DNA from: UBA4923 sp964486135
Lineage (GTDB): Bacteria; Bacillota; Clostridia; Saccharofermentanales; DTU023
Assembly (NCBI GenBank): GCA_964486135.1
Contig: CAZAKT010000002.1
Span: forward strand, 22,085 to 86,084
Direction of reading: 5' to 3'
DNA: 64,000 nt
How positions within the stretch are numbered: the first letter of the stretch is position 1; each line of letters begins with the position of its first letter. This document shows positions 41,646-49,609 of this stretch, piece by piece. Below the pieces are notes generated by a model. That model was not told where the DNA came from. It did not search any database and saw only the letters and a list, made by a program, of their open reading frames with translations. The position numbers were made by a program, and so were the translations under genes.

Positions 41646-42542
41646 GTGGCAGTGATTTTGGCCAATGACGGCATTGATAAAAAGGCGGAAGAGGCACTCG
41701 TAGGACTCGGGCACGAGGTCGACACGGAGAGATACCAGGGGGACGGCCTGCTCCAAAGACTGGCGGAGGTTGACTGCGTCATCGTCCGCAGCGCGACGGA
41801 AATCCGCCGGCCCCAGATTGACGCCGGGGCCGGGGGCAGGCTTAAGCTGATCATCCGGGGGGGCGTCGGTGTTGACAACATCGATGTCGAGTATGCCGAG
41901 TCAAGGGGCCTGGAGGTCACCAATACGCCAGCCGCTTCAAGCAGCGCCGTGGCGGAGCTGGTTCTCGGCCATATGCTGACCATGGCCCGCCATATCGGGG
42001 AAGCCAACCTCTCCATGCGGCAGGGCAAGTGGCTGAAGAGCGAATACACCGGGACGGAGATTGCAGGCAAGACACTCGGTCTGATCGGTTTCGGCCGTAT
42101 TGCCAATTCCCTGGCGGTCAAGTGCCTGGCCCTGGGAATGGAGGTCATCTTCACCGATATCCTGGATATAGAATGTGATGTCTGCCCCCAGGTTGATTTC
42201 CAGAGGGTATTGAGCGAGTCGGACTACGTTTCCATCCACATCCCTTTTTCGGGCGGTGACCCCCTGATCGGGGCGAAGGAGATCAGCCAGATGAAGGACG
42301 GGGTATTCATCATCAACTGTGCCCGGGGTGGCATCGTGGACGAGGATGCCCTGGTTGACGCGATCCAGGCCGGCAAGGTAAAGGGGGCGGCCCTTGATGT
42401 CTTCAGTGAGGAGCCACTGGCGAATGAGCGGATCCGGGCCTGTGACAAGCTATCCCTGACCCCCCATATCGGGGCGGCCACGGTTGAAGCCCAGGCCAGG
42501 ATAGGCGACAATCTGGTCGAAATTATCAAAGCGAGGCTGTAA
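41646..42542 (+). CDS. serA: D-3-phosphoglycerate dehydrogenase, short form
   Basis: 298 residues from GTG 41646, whose ribosome site GGAGG lies inside the end of the upstream gene. It oxidises 3-phosphoglycerate with NAD+, the first committed step of serine synthesis. Residues include IIRGGVGVDNID, the NAD-binding GLIGFGRIANSLA, NCARGGIVDEDAL with the catalytic Arg region, and the catalytic His in LTPHIGAATVEAQ. It stops right after the catalytic domain; the ACT and ASB regulatory domains of long SerA proteins are missing, so serine feedback inhibition through ACT is not expected. The stop overlaps the DUF1015 start by 1 nt. Confidence 0.93.
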   Translation: MAVILANDGIDKKAEEALVGLGHEVDTERYQGDGLLQRLAEVDCVIVRSATEIRRPQIDAGAGGRLKLIIRGGVGVDNIDVEYAESRGLEVTNTPAASSSAVAELVLGHMLTMARHIGEANLSMRQGKWLKSEYTGTEIAGKTLGLIGFGRIANSLAVKCLALGMEVIFTDILDIECDVCPQVDFQRVLSESDYVSIHIPFSGGDPLIGAKEISQMKDGVFIINCARGGIVDEDALVDAIQAGKVKGAALDVFSEEPLANERIRACDKLSLTPHIGAATVEAQARIGDNLVEIIKARL

Positions 42543-43789
42543 TGGCGATTGTCAGACCTTTCCGGGCAATCCGCCCCCTGCCGGAGCTGGCCGGGGAAAT
42601 CGCCAGCCTGCCCTATGATGTTATGAGCCGGAGTGAGGCCGCCGCCATGGCCCGGAATCGTCCGCAGAGCTTTCTTCATGTTACCCGGGCCGAGATTGAC
42701 TTTCCGGATCAGGTGGATGCCTACGATGACCGGGTTTATGCCAAAGGCTGTGAGCGGCTTCAGGAGATGCTGGCGGAGGGCAGCCTGATCCAGGATCCCT
42801 GCCCCCGCTATTATATTTACCGGCAACTTATGAAGGGCCGCGTCCAGACAGGACTGGTGGCCACGGTTTCGGTTGACGACTACCTGTCAAACAAGATCAA
42901 AAAACATGAACTGACGCTGGAGGAAAAGGAAAGGGACAGGCTCCGTCATTTTGACGCCTGTGACGCGCAGACAGAACCTGTTTTCCTGACCTATCGGGGC
43001 CGGCCTGACATCACCTGTCAGATCCGGCAATTTATCCGCTTCAACGACCCGGTCTACGACTTCAGGACCGGGGATGGCGTCACTCACGTCCTCTGGGTGA
43101 TTGACGACCCGGAGTCCTGCGCGGAACTGGAGAAGCTTTTTTGCCAGGTTCCGGCCCTCTATATCGCGGACGGCCATCACCGGACGGCCACATCGGCCAG
43201 CCTGGCCCTCAGGAGGCGCCAGCAAAAGCCCCAGGCGGGAGTCCAGGCCGAATTCAACTATTTCCTGGCTGTTCTGGTCCCGGACCACGCCCTCTTCATC
43301 ATGGATTACAACCGCCTGGTCAAGGATCTGAATGGGATGACACCGGGGCTTTTCCTGGGAAGGGTGGGAGAAATCTACCAGGTCAAACCCATGGAGGGGC
43401 AATTCCGACCCTGCAGGAGGGGGGAGCTTTGTATGTATCTTGAGGGGAAATGGTACCGGCTTACGGCACCGCCCGCCCTTTTCGAAGGGCTGGATCCCGT
43501 CGAGAGGCTGGATGTCTCCATCTTGCAGAATAATATCCTGGCCCCCCTGCTTGGGATCGAGGATCCCCGGACCTCTGACCGCCTCGATTTTGTAGGGGGT
43601 ATCCGGGGCCAAAGCGAGCTGAAGAGCAGGGTCGATGAAGGTGGCTGGGCTGTCGCCTTCGCGCTGAGCCCAACCAGGGTTCAGGACATGCTTGAGATCG
43701 CCGACGCGGGCCTGATCATGCCTCCCAAATCGACCTGGTTCGAGCCCAAGTTGCGTTCCGGCCTTTTTGTCCACAGGCTCTCCGACTAA
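42542..43789 (+). CDS. DUF1015-family protein linked to serine synthesis
   Basis: 415 residues, typical for DUF1015 (COG4198). VRPFRAIRPLPELAGEIASLPYDVMS at the start and the invariant ADGHHRTATSA loop are diagnostic. The DGHHR motif is shared with ParB/SbnI-type proteins, some of which phosphorylate free serine, so a phosphoserine-related activity is plausible but unproven. The gene is translationally coupled to serA, an association that I recall as common in anaerobes. No serB-type phosphatase is in this cluster. LSPTRVQDMLEIADAGLIMPPKSTWFEPK forms the conserved C-terminus. Confidence 0.85.
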   Translation: MAIVRPFRAIRPLPELAGEIASLPYDVMSRSEAAAMARNRPQSFLHVTRAEIDFPDQVDAYDDRVYAKGCERLQEMLAEGSLIQDPCPRYYIYRQLMKGRVQTGLVATVSVDDYLSNKIKKHELTLEEKERDRLRHFDACDAQTEPVFLTYRGRPDITCQIRQFIRFNDPVYDFRTGDGVTHVLWVIDDPESCAELEKLFCQVPALYIADGHHRTATSASLALRRRQQKPQAGVQAEFNYFLAVLVPDHALFIMDYNRLVKDLNGMTPGLFLGRVGEIYQVKPMEGQFRPCRRGELCMYLEGKWYRLTAPPALFEGLDPVERLDVSILQNNILAPLLGIEDPRTSDRLDFVGGIRGQSELKSRVDEGGWAVAFALSPTRVQDMLEIADAGLIMPPKSTWFEPKLRSGLFVHRLSD

Positions 43790-43804
43790 GCATTGGAGGG
43801 CGGC

Positions 43805-44854
43805 GTGGCTGGAGGAGGTCAGAATCCCGGGAGGGAGCGGAAGCCCCAAGCGGAAGCTTTTCTGTCACTTTTTGAAGACCTGCCCCTGGGGCTGGCCCCT
43901 ATGGCGGGCTTCACCTCCGCCCCCTACCGGACCATCGCGGCCCGTGAAGGAGCCTCCTTCACCGTGACGGAGCTGGTGTCCGCCCGGGGGATCCGAAATG
44001 ATCCCGGTCTTGGCCGGTCGGCCAGGTATCTGGAGCCGACCACCGGGCAAAAGCCCTGGGCCATCCAACTTTTCGGGAATGAAGCCGGGGATTTCTCTTT
44101 CGCGGTGGAAAGACTTTTAAGTGATCCGGTCTACGGAACCGCCTCCTTCATTGACCTCAACCTGGGCTGTCCCGCCCCCAAGGTCATACGCGAAGGGGCC
44201 GGCTGCGCCCTCATGCGGGATACAGGCCTGGTTGGCCGGATTGTCACCGCTGCGGTGGAGGCAGCCGGTCCTTTCGGCCGGCCCGTCACGGTCAAGATCA
44301 GGTCGGGGATTTCAGCCGGGACCATCAATGCCGTCGATATCGCCAGGGCCGCAGAACAAGCCGGGGTTGCCGCCATCACCGTCCACGCCAGGACCCTGGA
44401 CCAGTATTACGGGGGGGAGGCCGACTGGGGAGTCATCCGGCAGGTCAAGGAGGCCGTCTCCATCCCTGTGATCGGGAACGGCGACCTGAGGGAGCCGGGT
44501 GATCCGGAGCGTATGCGGGAGGCGACCGGCTGCGACGGTTTTATGGTGGGCCGGGCAGCCAGGGGCAACCCCTTCATCTTCCGCCTCTTCCGGCAGGGGG
44601 GGAGCTTGCTCAGGGGGGTAACGACAGAGGAATGGCTGGCCGTCATGATGGAGCATATGGACGATACGATCAGGCTTTTGGGGGAGCAGGTGGCCATCCG
44701 GGAAATGCGCTCACAATTTGCCTTTTATCTTCGCGGCTTTCCAGGCTCAGTCGAATACCGGCGTCAGGTTATGGAACCGGTGACCCGGGAGGGGGTAAGG
44801 GAGGTGTTGAAGGCGGCGGCAGACCGGAGGGAGGCTGCGCGCCAGGCCTGCTAG
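43805..44854 (+). CDS. dus: tRNA-dihydrouridine synthase (Dus)
   Basis: 349 residues from GTG 43805 with GGAGGGCGGC in front; a TTG four codons earlier overlaps this site. FMN-dependent reduction of uridines in the D-loop of tRNA. Family landmarks: LAPMAGFTSAPYRTI, IQLFGNEAGDF, LNLGCPAPKVIREGAGCALM with the catalytic Cys, TVKIRSGISAG, ITVHARTLDQYYGG and IGNGDLREP...GCDGFMVGRAARGNPF. The C-terminal helical tRNA-binding domain is present. It lies 15 nt after DUF1015 and seems part of the serine operon, though the link may be only transcriptional. Confidence 0.93.
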   Translation: MAGGGQNPGRERKPQAEAFLSLFEDLPLGLAPMAGFTSAPYRTIAAREGASFTVTELVSARGIRNDPGLGRSARYLEPTTGQKPWAIQLFGNEAGDFSFAVERLLSDPVYGTASFIDLNLGCPAPKVIREGAGCALMRDTGLVGRIVTAAVEAAGPFGRPVTVKIRSGISAGTINAVDIARAAEQAGVAAITVHARTLDQYYGGEADWGVIRQVKEAVSIPVIGNGDLREPGDPERMREATGCDGFMVGRAARGNPFIFRLFRQGGSLLRGVTTEEWLAVMMEHMDDTIRLLGEQVAIREMRSQFAFYLRGFPGSVEYRRQVMEPVTREGVREVLKAAADRREAARQAC

Positions 44855-44899
44855 GCGATCCTCCTTGACGGTTTGGATATTTCCTGTGACAATGAGCCA

Positions 44900-47098
44900 A
44901 TGAGCGGGAGGCTTGGGAAAGACGGGGGTTTCAGGCTTGCCTTGGACCGATGGGGGGCCTGGGCTTGTGACAGGGGATTCGGGACCCTGAAAGACTTCTC
45001 CTTCAACCTGCTTTCTGCCTACGGCCTGACCAGCCTCTTTGCCAGTTTTTGGTTGAATCCCCTGGGTGATTTTTTGTCCAAAACCGCTACGACGCTTGAA
45101 GCTTTCATCCTCCAGATCCTCCTCTTCATTTCATTTGCCCTAATCAATCATCTCCTTTTTCGAGCATTCCCCTCGATCAACCGTAAGCTCTATACCCTCC
45201 TGGTTTTTCAGACCTGCCTTATGCTCTTTGCCTGGAGGTCCTGTGACACGGCCTTCGCGTCGGGTGCCTTCCTGGTATCCCTGACTCTCAGTTTTTATGG
45301 CCGCCGGGAGTGGAGGGGGCTTGACAGTGCCGCCGCGGCCTCCTTCTGGAGGAGTTCTTTCATCACCGTGAATGGCGCGATCCTGTTCGCCTTATTCTTC
45401 AATAACCTGAGCCGGGGGGGCCTGATGGAAGATCCCCTCCTCCCTGCCGGCAATCGGCCGATCCTGACAAGGACGGACCTGGCTTCCCTGCTCCTGGGGC
45501 TGACAGCCGCGGGTCTCTCCCTGATCATCTTTTTCCTGGTCCGCGAGCGGGGCTATCAGATAGGCAGGAAAAGATCGACCTGGTTACTGAGGGGCCTGCT
45601 GCTGGCCGCCTTTTTGCCCACCCTCTATCTGGCCCTGATCATGGTCATGCGTACCAGGGGACTGAACGTGCCCACCTACGATATGGGGATCTTCACCCAG
45701 ATGTTCCACAGTATGAAACGGACAGGGGCCCCGGTCACCAGCCTGGAGCGCGACCAGCTCCTGTCGCATTTCAAGGTCCACCTGTCTCCGGTCTTCTATC
45801 TCCTTCTGCCCTTCTTCCTGCTTTCACCGAAGGCGGAAACCCTGCAGGTACTTCAAGTCCTCCTGGTCGCCTCCTCGGTCATCCCCCTGGGCCTCCTGAC
45901 CCGGAAGTTCTTCCCCGATTCCCCGGCCAGGCAGCTGCTGCTTCCGGCTGTCTTCCTGCTTCAGCCGGCCATGCTGGGCAGCAGCCTCTATGACCTGCAT
46001 GAGAATTGTTTCCTGGCCCCCTTTCTCCTCTGGTTGCTTTACTTCGCCCTCAGCCGGAATCGTCCGGCCGTCTATCTCTTCACCCTGCTGACCTTGTCGG
46101 TCAAGGAGGACGCGGGCCTCTATATCCTTGCCATCGCCCTTTATCTTCTTATTGGTGAGGGCTTTGCCAAGGGGAGGGCCGACAGGAAAAAGGAAAAAAC
46201 TCAGGCGGTCATCCTGATCGCCATAAGCCTCTTACATTTCACCGGATCTGTCTGGTATTTGACCACCCTGGGGGATGGTGCCATGCTGAACCGCTACCAA
46301 AACCTGGAAATCTATCCCTCCCTGGGCTTGCCGGGTCTGGCCCTGAGCGCCCTGCAAAATCCCGTCTATTATTTGGCTACCATGTGGACGTCCGGGAAAA
46401 TCAATTATCTGCTGATCGTCCTGAGTTCCCTGGGTTTCCTGCCGGCCTTGCAGAAGAAAGCAGGCAATTTCGTCCTCTTTCTCCCCTTTATGGCAATGAA
46501 CCTTCTAAGCAATTACGGCTATCAGTACGAGCTGGCCTATCAGTATCACTATGGAAGCGGGGTCCTGCTCCTCTTCCTCTTCCTTCTGGCCCTCCGCGAT
46601 TTGCCCGGCCTGGCCGGCTCCTTTGCCGGGCCGGCCATCCTTGAAGCGAAGGGGCCCCTCCTCCGCGGAAGGGGGAGGCGGGCTTTCACAGCCCTCCTGG
46701 CCTTCACTCTGGCGGTCGGGGCGTCACAGTCATTTTTCCTGCTCCGTGAACGCAAGCATTATATCGAGTACGTTAAAGAGAATAAGCATGAAATCGAGGA
46801 GATCAAGGCTGGACTGGCAGATATTCCCGACCAGGTTCCTGTAGGGGCCACTTCCAGCCTCACAGTGGCTCTTGCGTCAAGGACCTGGCTTTATGATCTT
46901 GATTTCCATAAGGCCTCATTGGAAGACGGCCATTTGCCCTGGCTTGCCTTTGACAACAGGGGCTTGAGCCAGGATCTGGAAGACCTGCTTGAGTCCTGCC
47001 TTGCCTTTGGTTATGTGGAAAGTGATCTGTCAAATGGGAGCCTTAGGATCCTGGTTTGGCCCGCTTCCCTTGAGAGCGGGCCGGACAAGGGATCTTGA
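44900..47098 (+). CDS. DUF2079-family polytopic membrane protein
   Basis: About 732 residues from ATG 44900; TTG 44873 is possible, neither start has a clear ribosome site. Twelve or more membrane helices with an extracellular loop carrying TYDMGIFTQMFHSMKRTGAPVT and a following HFKVHLSPVFYLLLPFFLLSP, which are the family hallmarks and resemble the first loop of GT-C glycosyltransferases (acidic residues after the first helix). YDLHENCFLAPFLLW and VKEDAGLYILAIALYL are further conserved parts. Probably a lipid-linked sugar-using transferase of the cell envelope; substrate unknown. Follows dus by 45 nt. Confidence 0.75.
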   Translation: MSGRLGKDGGFRLALDRWGAWACDRGFGTLKDFSFNLLSAYGLTSLFASFWLNPLGDFLSKTATTLEAFILQILLFISFALINHLLFRAFPSINRKLYTLLVFQTCLMLFAWRSCDTAFASGAFLVSLTLSFYGRREWRGLDSAAAASFWRSSFITVNGAILFALFFNNLSRGGLMEDPLLPAGNRPILTRTDLASLLLGLTAAGLSLIIFFLVRERGYQIGRKRSTWLLRGLLLAAFLPTLYLALIMVMRTRGLNVPTYDMGIFTQMFHSMKRTGAPVTSLERDQLLSHFKVHLSPVFYLLLPFFLLSPKAETLQVLQVLLVASSVIPLGLLTRKFFPDSPARQLLLPAVFLLQPAMLGSSLYDLHENCFLAPFLLWLLYFALSRNRPAVYLFTLLTLSVKEDAGLYILAIALYLLIGEGFAKGRADRKKEKTQAVILIAISLLHFTGSVWYLTTLGDGAMLNRYQNLEIYPSLGLPGLALSALQNPVYYLATMWTSGKINYLLIVLSSLGFLPALQKKAGNFVLFLPFMAMNLLSNYGYQYELAYQYHYGSGVLLLFLFLLALRDLPGLAGSFAGPAILEAKGPLLRGRGRRAFTALLAFTLAVGASQSFFLLRERKHYIEYVKENKHEIEEIKAGLADIPDQVPVGATSSLTVALASRTWLYDLDFHKASLEDGHLPWLAFDNRGLSQDLEDLLESCLAFGYVESDLSNGSLRILVWPASLESGPDKGS

Positions 47099-47106
47099 CC
47101 GGATTT

Positions 47107-47115
47107 TGTTATACT
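47107..47115 (+). promoter_or_regulatory. extended -10 upstream of the alpha/beta hydrolase gene
   Basis: TGTTATACT with TG one base before TATACT (47110-47115), 58 nt before the start codon and just beyond the upstream stop. No good -35 in line, as expected for extended -10 promoters. Confidence 0.4.
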
Positions 47116-47172
47116 GGGCCCAGGACTTGCCGTGTCCTACGCAAGGGTTTTTCGATGGCAGGGAGGATGACC

Positions 47173-48105
47173 ATGGAGAGGAAAACGGAATACCTGGACT
47201 CGTCTGATGGCAGTACCAGCTTATACCTTCAGATCTGGGAGCCTGATGGGCCTCCCCGGGCTCTTTTGCAGATAGCCCATGGGATGGTCGAGTTTATCGA
47301 CCGCTATGACCGCTTCGCCCGGGTTCTGGCAGAGCAAGGCATTTTGGTGGCTGGCAATGACCACCTGGGGCATGGGGCCTCGGTCAACTCCAAGGAGGAT
47401 TGGGGCTTTTTCGCTGACAAGAAGGGCAACCGCTGTGTCCTGGAGGACATGCGGTCGGTCCGGGACTGGCTGCGCGAGCGCTATCCCTCCCTCCCCAGCT
47501 TCATCCTGGGCCACTCCATGGGTTCCTTCCTGGTCCGCCAGTATCTGCACACCTACCCGCAGGATGAATTTGCCGGTGCCCTGATCCTCGGGACGGGCAT
47601 GCAGCCAGCCTGGCTCGTCGGGAGCGGTCTCCTCATGGCGAAGCTGATCAAGGCTTTCAAGGGGCCACGCCACCGAAGCCGTTTCCTGACCAAGCTGTCC
47701 CTGGGCAGCAACAACAAGTTTTTCAAGCCGACCCGGACGGCCTGTGACTGGCTGACCCGGGATGAGGCCATTGTCGACCTTTACGTCAGGGACGAGCGGA
47801 ACCGCTTCATGTTCACGACCAGCGCCTTCATCGATATGTTTGAGGGGATGGGGACACTCAACCGGAAAAAGAAGCTTGACAGGATGGACAGGCGGACACC
47901 GGTCTTCATCGCGAGTGGTTCCGAGGACCCTGTCGGTGGGATGGGCAAGGCGGCTCCTGCCTACGGCAGGCAGCTGGAAGCGCTTGGCTTTGCCGACCTT
48001 ACGGTCAAACTCTATCCGGGCGCCCGGCACGAGCTTGTCAATGAGACCAACCGTGAGGAAGTGGATGCCGATATCCTTTCCTTCATCCTCAGCCATATAA
48101 AATGA
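47173..48105 (+). CDS. alpha/beta hydrolase, monoacylglycerol lipase-like (PldB family)
   Basis: 310 residues from ATG 47173, six bases after GGGAGG; two upstream in-frame ATGs overlap or precede this site. Serine hydrolase with IAHGMVEFIDRYDRFA (oxyanion region), DHLGHG, nucleophile elbow LGHSMGSFL, the acid in FIASGSEDPVGG and the catalytic His in YPGARHELVNE. No signal peptide, so it is cytosolic. The family removes acyl groups from lysophospholipids or monoglycerides. Together with the patatin gene it suggests lipid turnover capacity. Followed by tnaA after 39 nt. Confidence 0.88.
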   Translation: MERKTEYLDSSDGSTSLYLQIWEPDGPPRALLQIAHGMVEFIDRYDRFARVLAEQGILVAGNDHLGHGASVNSKEDWGFFADKKGNRCVLEDMRSVRDWLRERYPSLPSFILGHSMGSFLVRQYLHTYPQDEFAGALILGTGMQPAWLVGSGLLMAKLIKAFKGPRHRSRFLTKLSLGSNNKFFKPTRTACDWLTRDEAIVDLYVRDERNRFMFTTSAFIDMFEGMGTLNRKKKLDRMDRRTPVFIASGSEDPVGGMGKAAPAYGRQLEALGFADLTVKLYPGARHELVNETNREEVDADILSFILSHIK

Positions 48106-48144
48106 TTTACAGAAATAAAAAGAGAATGAGACAAGGAGTTTAGG

Positions 48145-49524
48145 ATGGCAGTTTATCCACCGGAACCCTACCGGATTAAGATGGTCGAGCCCTTACAGGT
48201 AAGGACCCGTGAGGAGCGCGAGAGGGCGATACGTGACGCCAGCTACAATTTGTTTGGCTTGAAAAGTGACCAGGTCTACATAGATATGCTGACCGACAGC
48301 GGGACGGGCGCCATGTCGGACCGCCAATGGGCGGCCATGATGCTGGGGGACGAGAGTTATGCCGGGTCCAGGAGCTATTACCGGCTCATGGAGGTTTGCC
48401 GGGAGCTTTTCGGCTGGTCTTTTTTTCAACCGGTCCACCAGGGCCGGGCTGCGGAGAAGGTCCTTTTCCCCAACCTGATGAAGGAAGGCCAGGTCTCAAT
48501 AGCCAATATGCATTTTGATACCACTTCCGGTCATGTCATGCTCTGCGGGGGCAGGCCGGTTGACAGCGTGATAGCCGAGGCCCGTGACCCCGCCTCCCTC
48601 CACCCCTTCAAGGGCAATACCGACAATGTCCGCCTGAGGCGGCTTGTGGAGGAGTACGGTCCTGACAGGGTCGGCATGATTGTCATTACCGTCACCTGCA
48701 ATTCGGCGGGTGGCCAGCCGGTTTCACTTGCCAATATGAAGGAAACTGCGGCCATCGCCGGGGAGTATGGGATCCCGCTCGTGATTGACGCCGCCCGTTT
48801 TGCTGAGAACGCACTCTTCATCAAGGAGCGGGAGGAGGGCCAGGCCGATCGTTCCATCCGGGAGATCGTGCGGGATATGTTCGCCCTGGCGGACGCCTTT
48901 ACCTTTTCCGCCAAGAAGGATGGCATCGTGAATATGGGCGGTCTGGTCGCGGTCAGGGAAAATGAAGAGCTCATGGCCGGTGTCAGGCGCCAGGTTGTTC
49001 CCAATGAAGGTTTCCTTTCCTATGGCGGCCTTTCCGGCCGGGATATGGAGGCCTTGGCAACCGGACTTGAAGAGGGGGTGGATGAGGGTTTTCTGCGCTC
49101 CTATACCGGGCAGACCCGCTATCTGGTCGACCGTCTGGTCGAGCTTGGCGTGCCCTGCCAGCAGCCGGCCGGTGGTCACGCCGTCTTTGTTGATGCCAGG
49201 CAAATGCTCCCACAGGTACCTTTTGACCGCTTCCCGGCCCATGCCCTCTGTGTGGAGCTTTACAAGGAGGCCGGGATCCGCGGCTGCGACGTGGGTTCCT
49301 TTATGCTGGACCCAGACCCTGAGACGGGAGAGCAACCCGAGGCGGCCATGGAATTTGCCAGATTCTGCCTGCCCCGCCGGACCTATACCCAGGCCCACCT
49401 GGACTTTGTCGCCCAGTCCCTTTATGAACTTCTGGCCAGCGCGGGTTCGATCAAGGGCTACCGGATATTGAGGCAGGAGAAAATCCTCCGCCATTTCACG
49501 GCCAGCCTTGAACCCTGTGTGTGA
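48145..49524 (+). CDS. tnaA: tryptophanase (tryptophan indole-lyase)
   Basis: 459 residues of the beta-eliminating lyase family, which splits tryptophan to indole, pyruvate and ammonia. PLP-binding Lys258 is in FSAKKDGIVNMGG. Features closer to tryptophanase than to tyrosine phenol-lyase are HFDTTSGH (TnaA reads FDTTQGH, the phenol-lyase FTTTRYH), NSAGGQPVSLANM and VGSFMLDPDPETG. The other active-site stretches TDSGTGAMSD and THQGR-like VHQGRAAE are intact. There is no tnaC-like leader peptide or tryptophan permease beside it, so classic tna attenuation is not evident. It supports an amino-acid-fermenting lifestyle. Confidence 0.9.
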   Translation: MAVYPPEPYRIKMVEPLQVRTREERERAIRDASYNLFGLKSDQVYIDMLTDSGTGAMSDRQWAAMMLGDESYAGSRSYYRLMEVCRELFGWSFFQPVHQGRAAEKVLFPNLMKEGQVSIANMHFDTTSGHVMLCGGRPVDSVIAEARDPASLHPFKGNTDNVRLRRLVEEYGPDRVGMIVITVTCNSAGGQPVSLANMKETAAIAGEYGIPLVIDAARFAENALFIKEREEGQADRSIREIVRDMFALADAFTFSAKKDGIVNMGGLVAVRENEELMAGVRRQVVPNEGFLSYGGLSGRDMEALATGLEEGVDEGFLRSYTGQTRYLVDRLVELGVPCQQPAGGHAVFVDARQMLPQVPFDRFPAHALCVELYKEAGIRGCDVGSFMLDPDPETGEQPEAAMEFARFCLPRRTYTQAHLDFVAQSLYELLASAGSIKGYRILRQEKILRHFTASLEPCV

Positions 49525-49571
49525 GGGGGGACACGGGGCCATAGATGGAGGGCGGCCGGATCTCCATGCGT

Positions 49572-49577
49572 TATAAT
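49572..49577 (+). promoter_or_regulatory. consensus -10 (TATAAT) of the EF-G paralogue gene
   Basis: Perfect TATAAT 33 nt before ATG 49610, in the 85-nt spacer after tnaA. The matching -35 position is poor. An AAAGGGGGAATCT ribosome site follows. Confidence 0.45.
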
Positions 49578-49609
49578 AGTGAAAAAATATTTTCTCAAAG
49601 GGGGAATCT

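Noticed and set aside
48145..49524. Tyrosine phenol-lyase instead of tryptophanase
   Set aside because: FDTTSGH, NSAGGQPVSLAN and VGSFMLDPDPETG follow tryptophanase; the phenol-lyase-specific FTTTRYH segment is absent.
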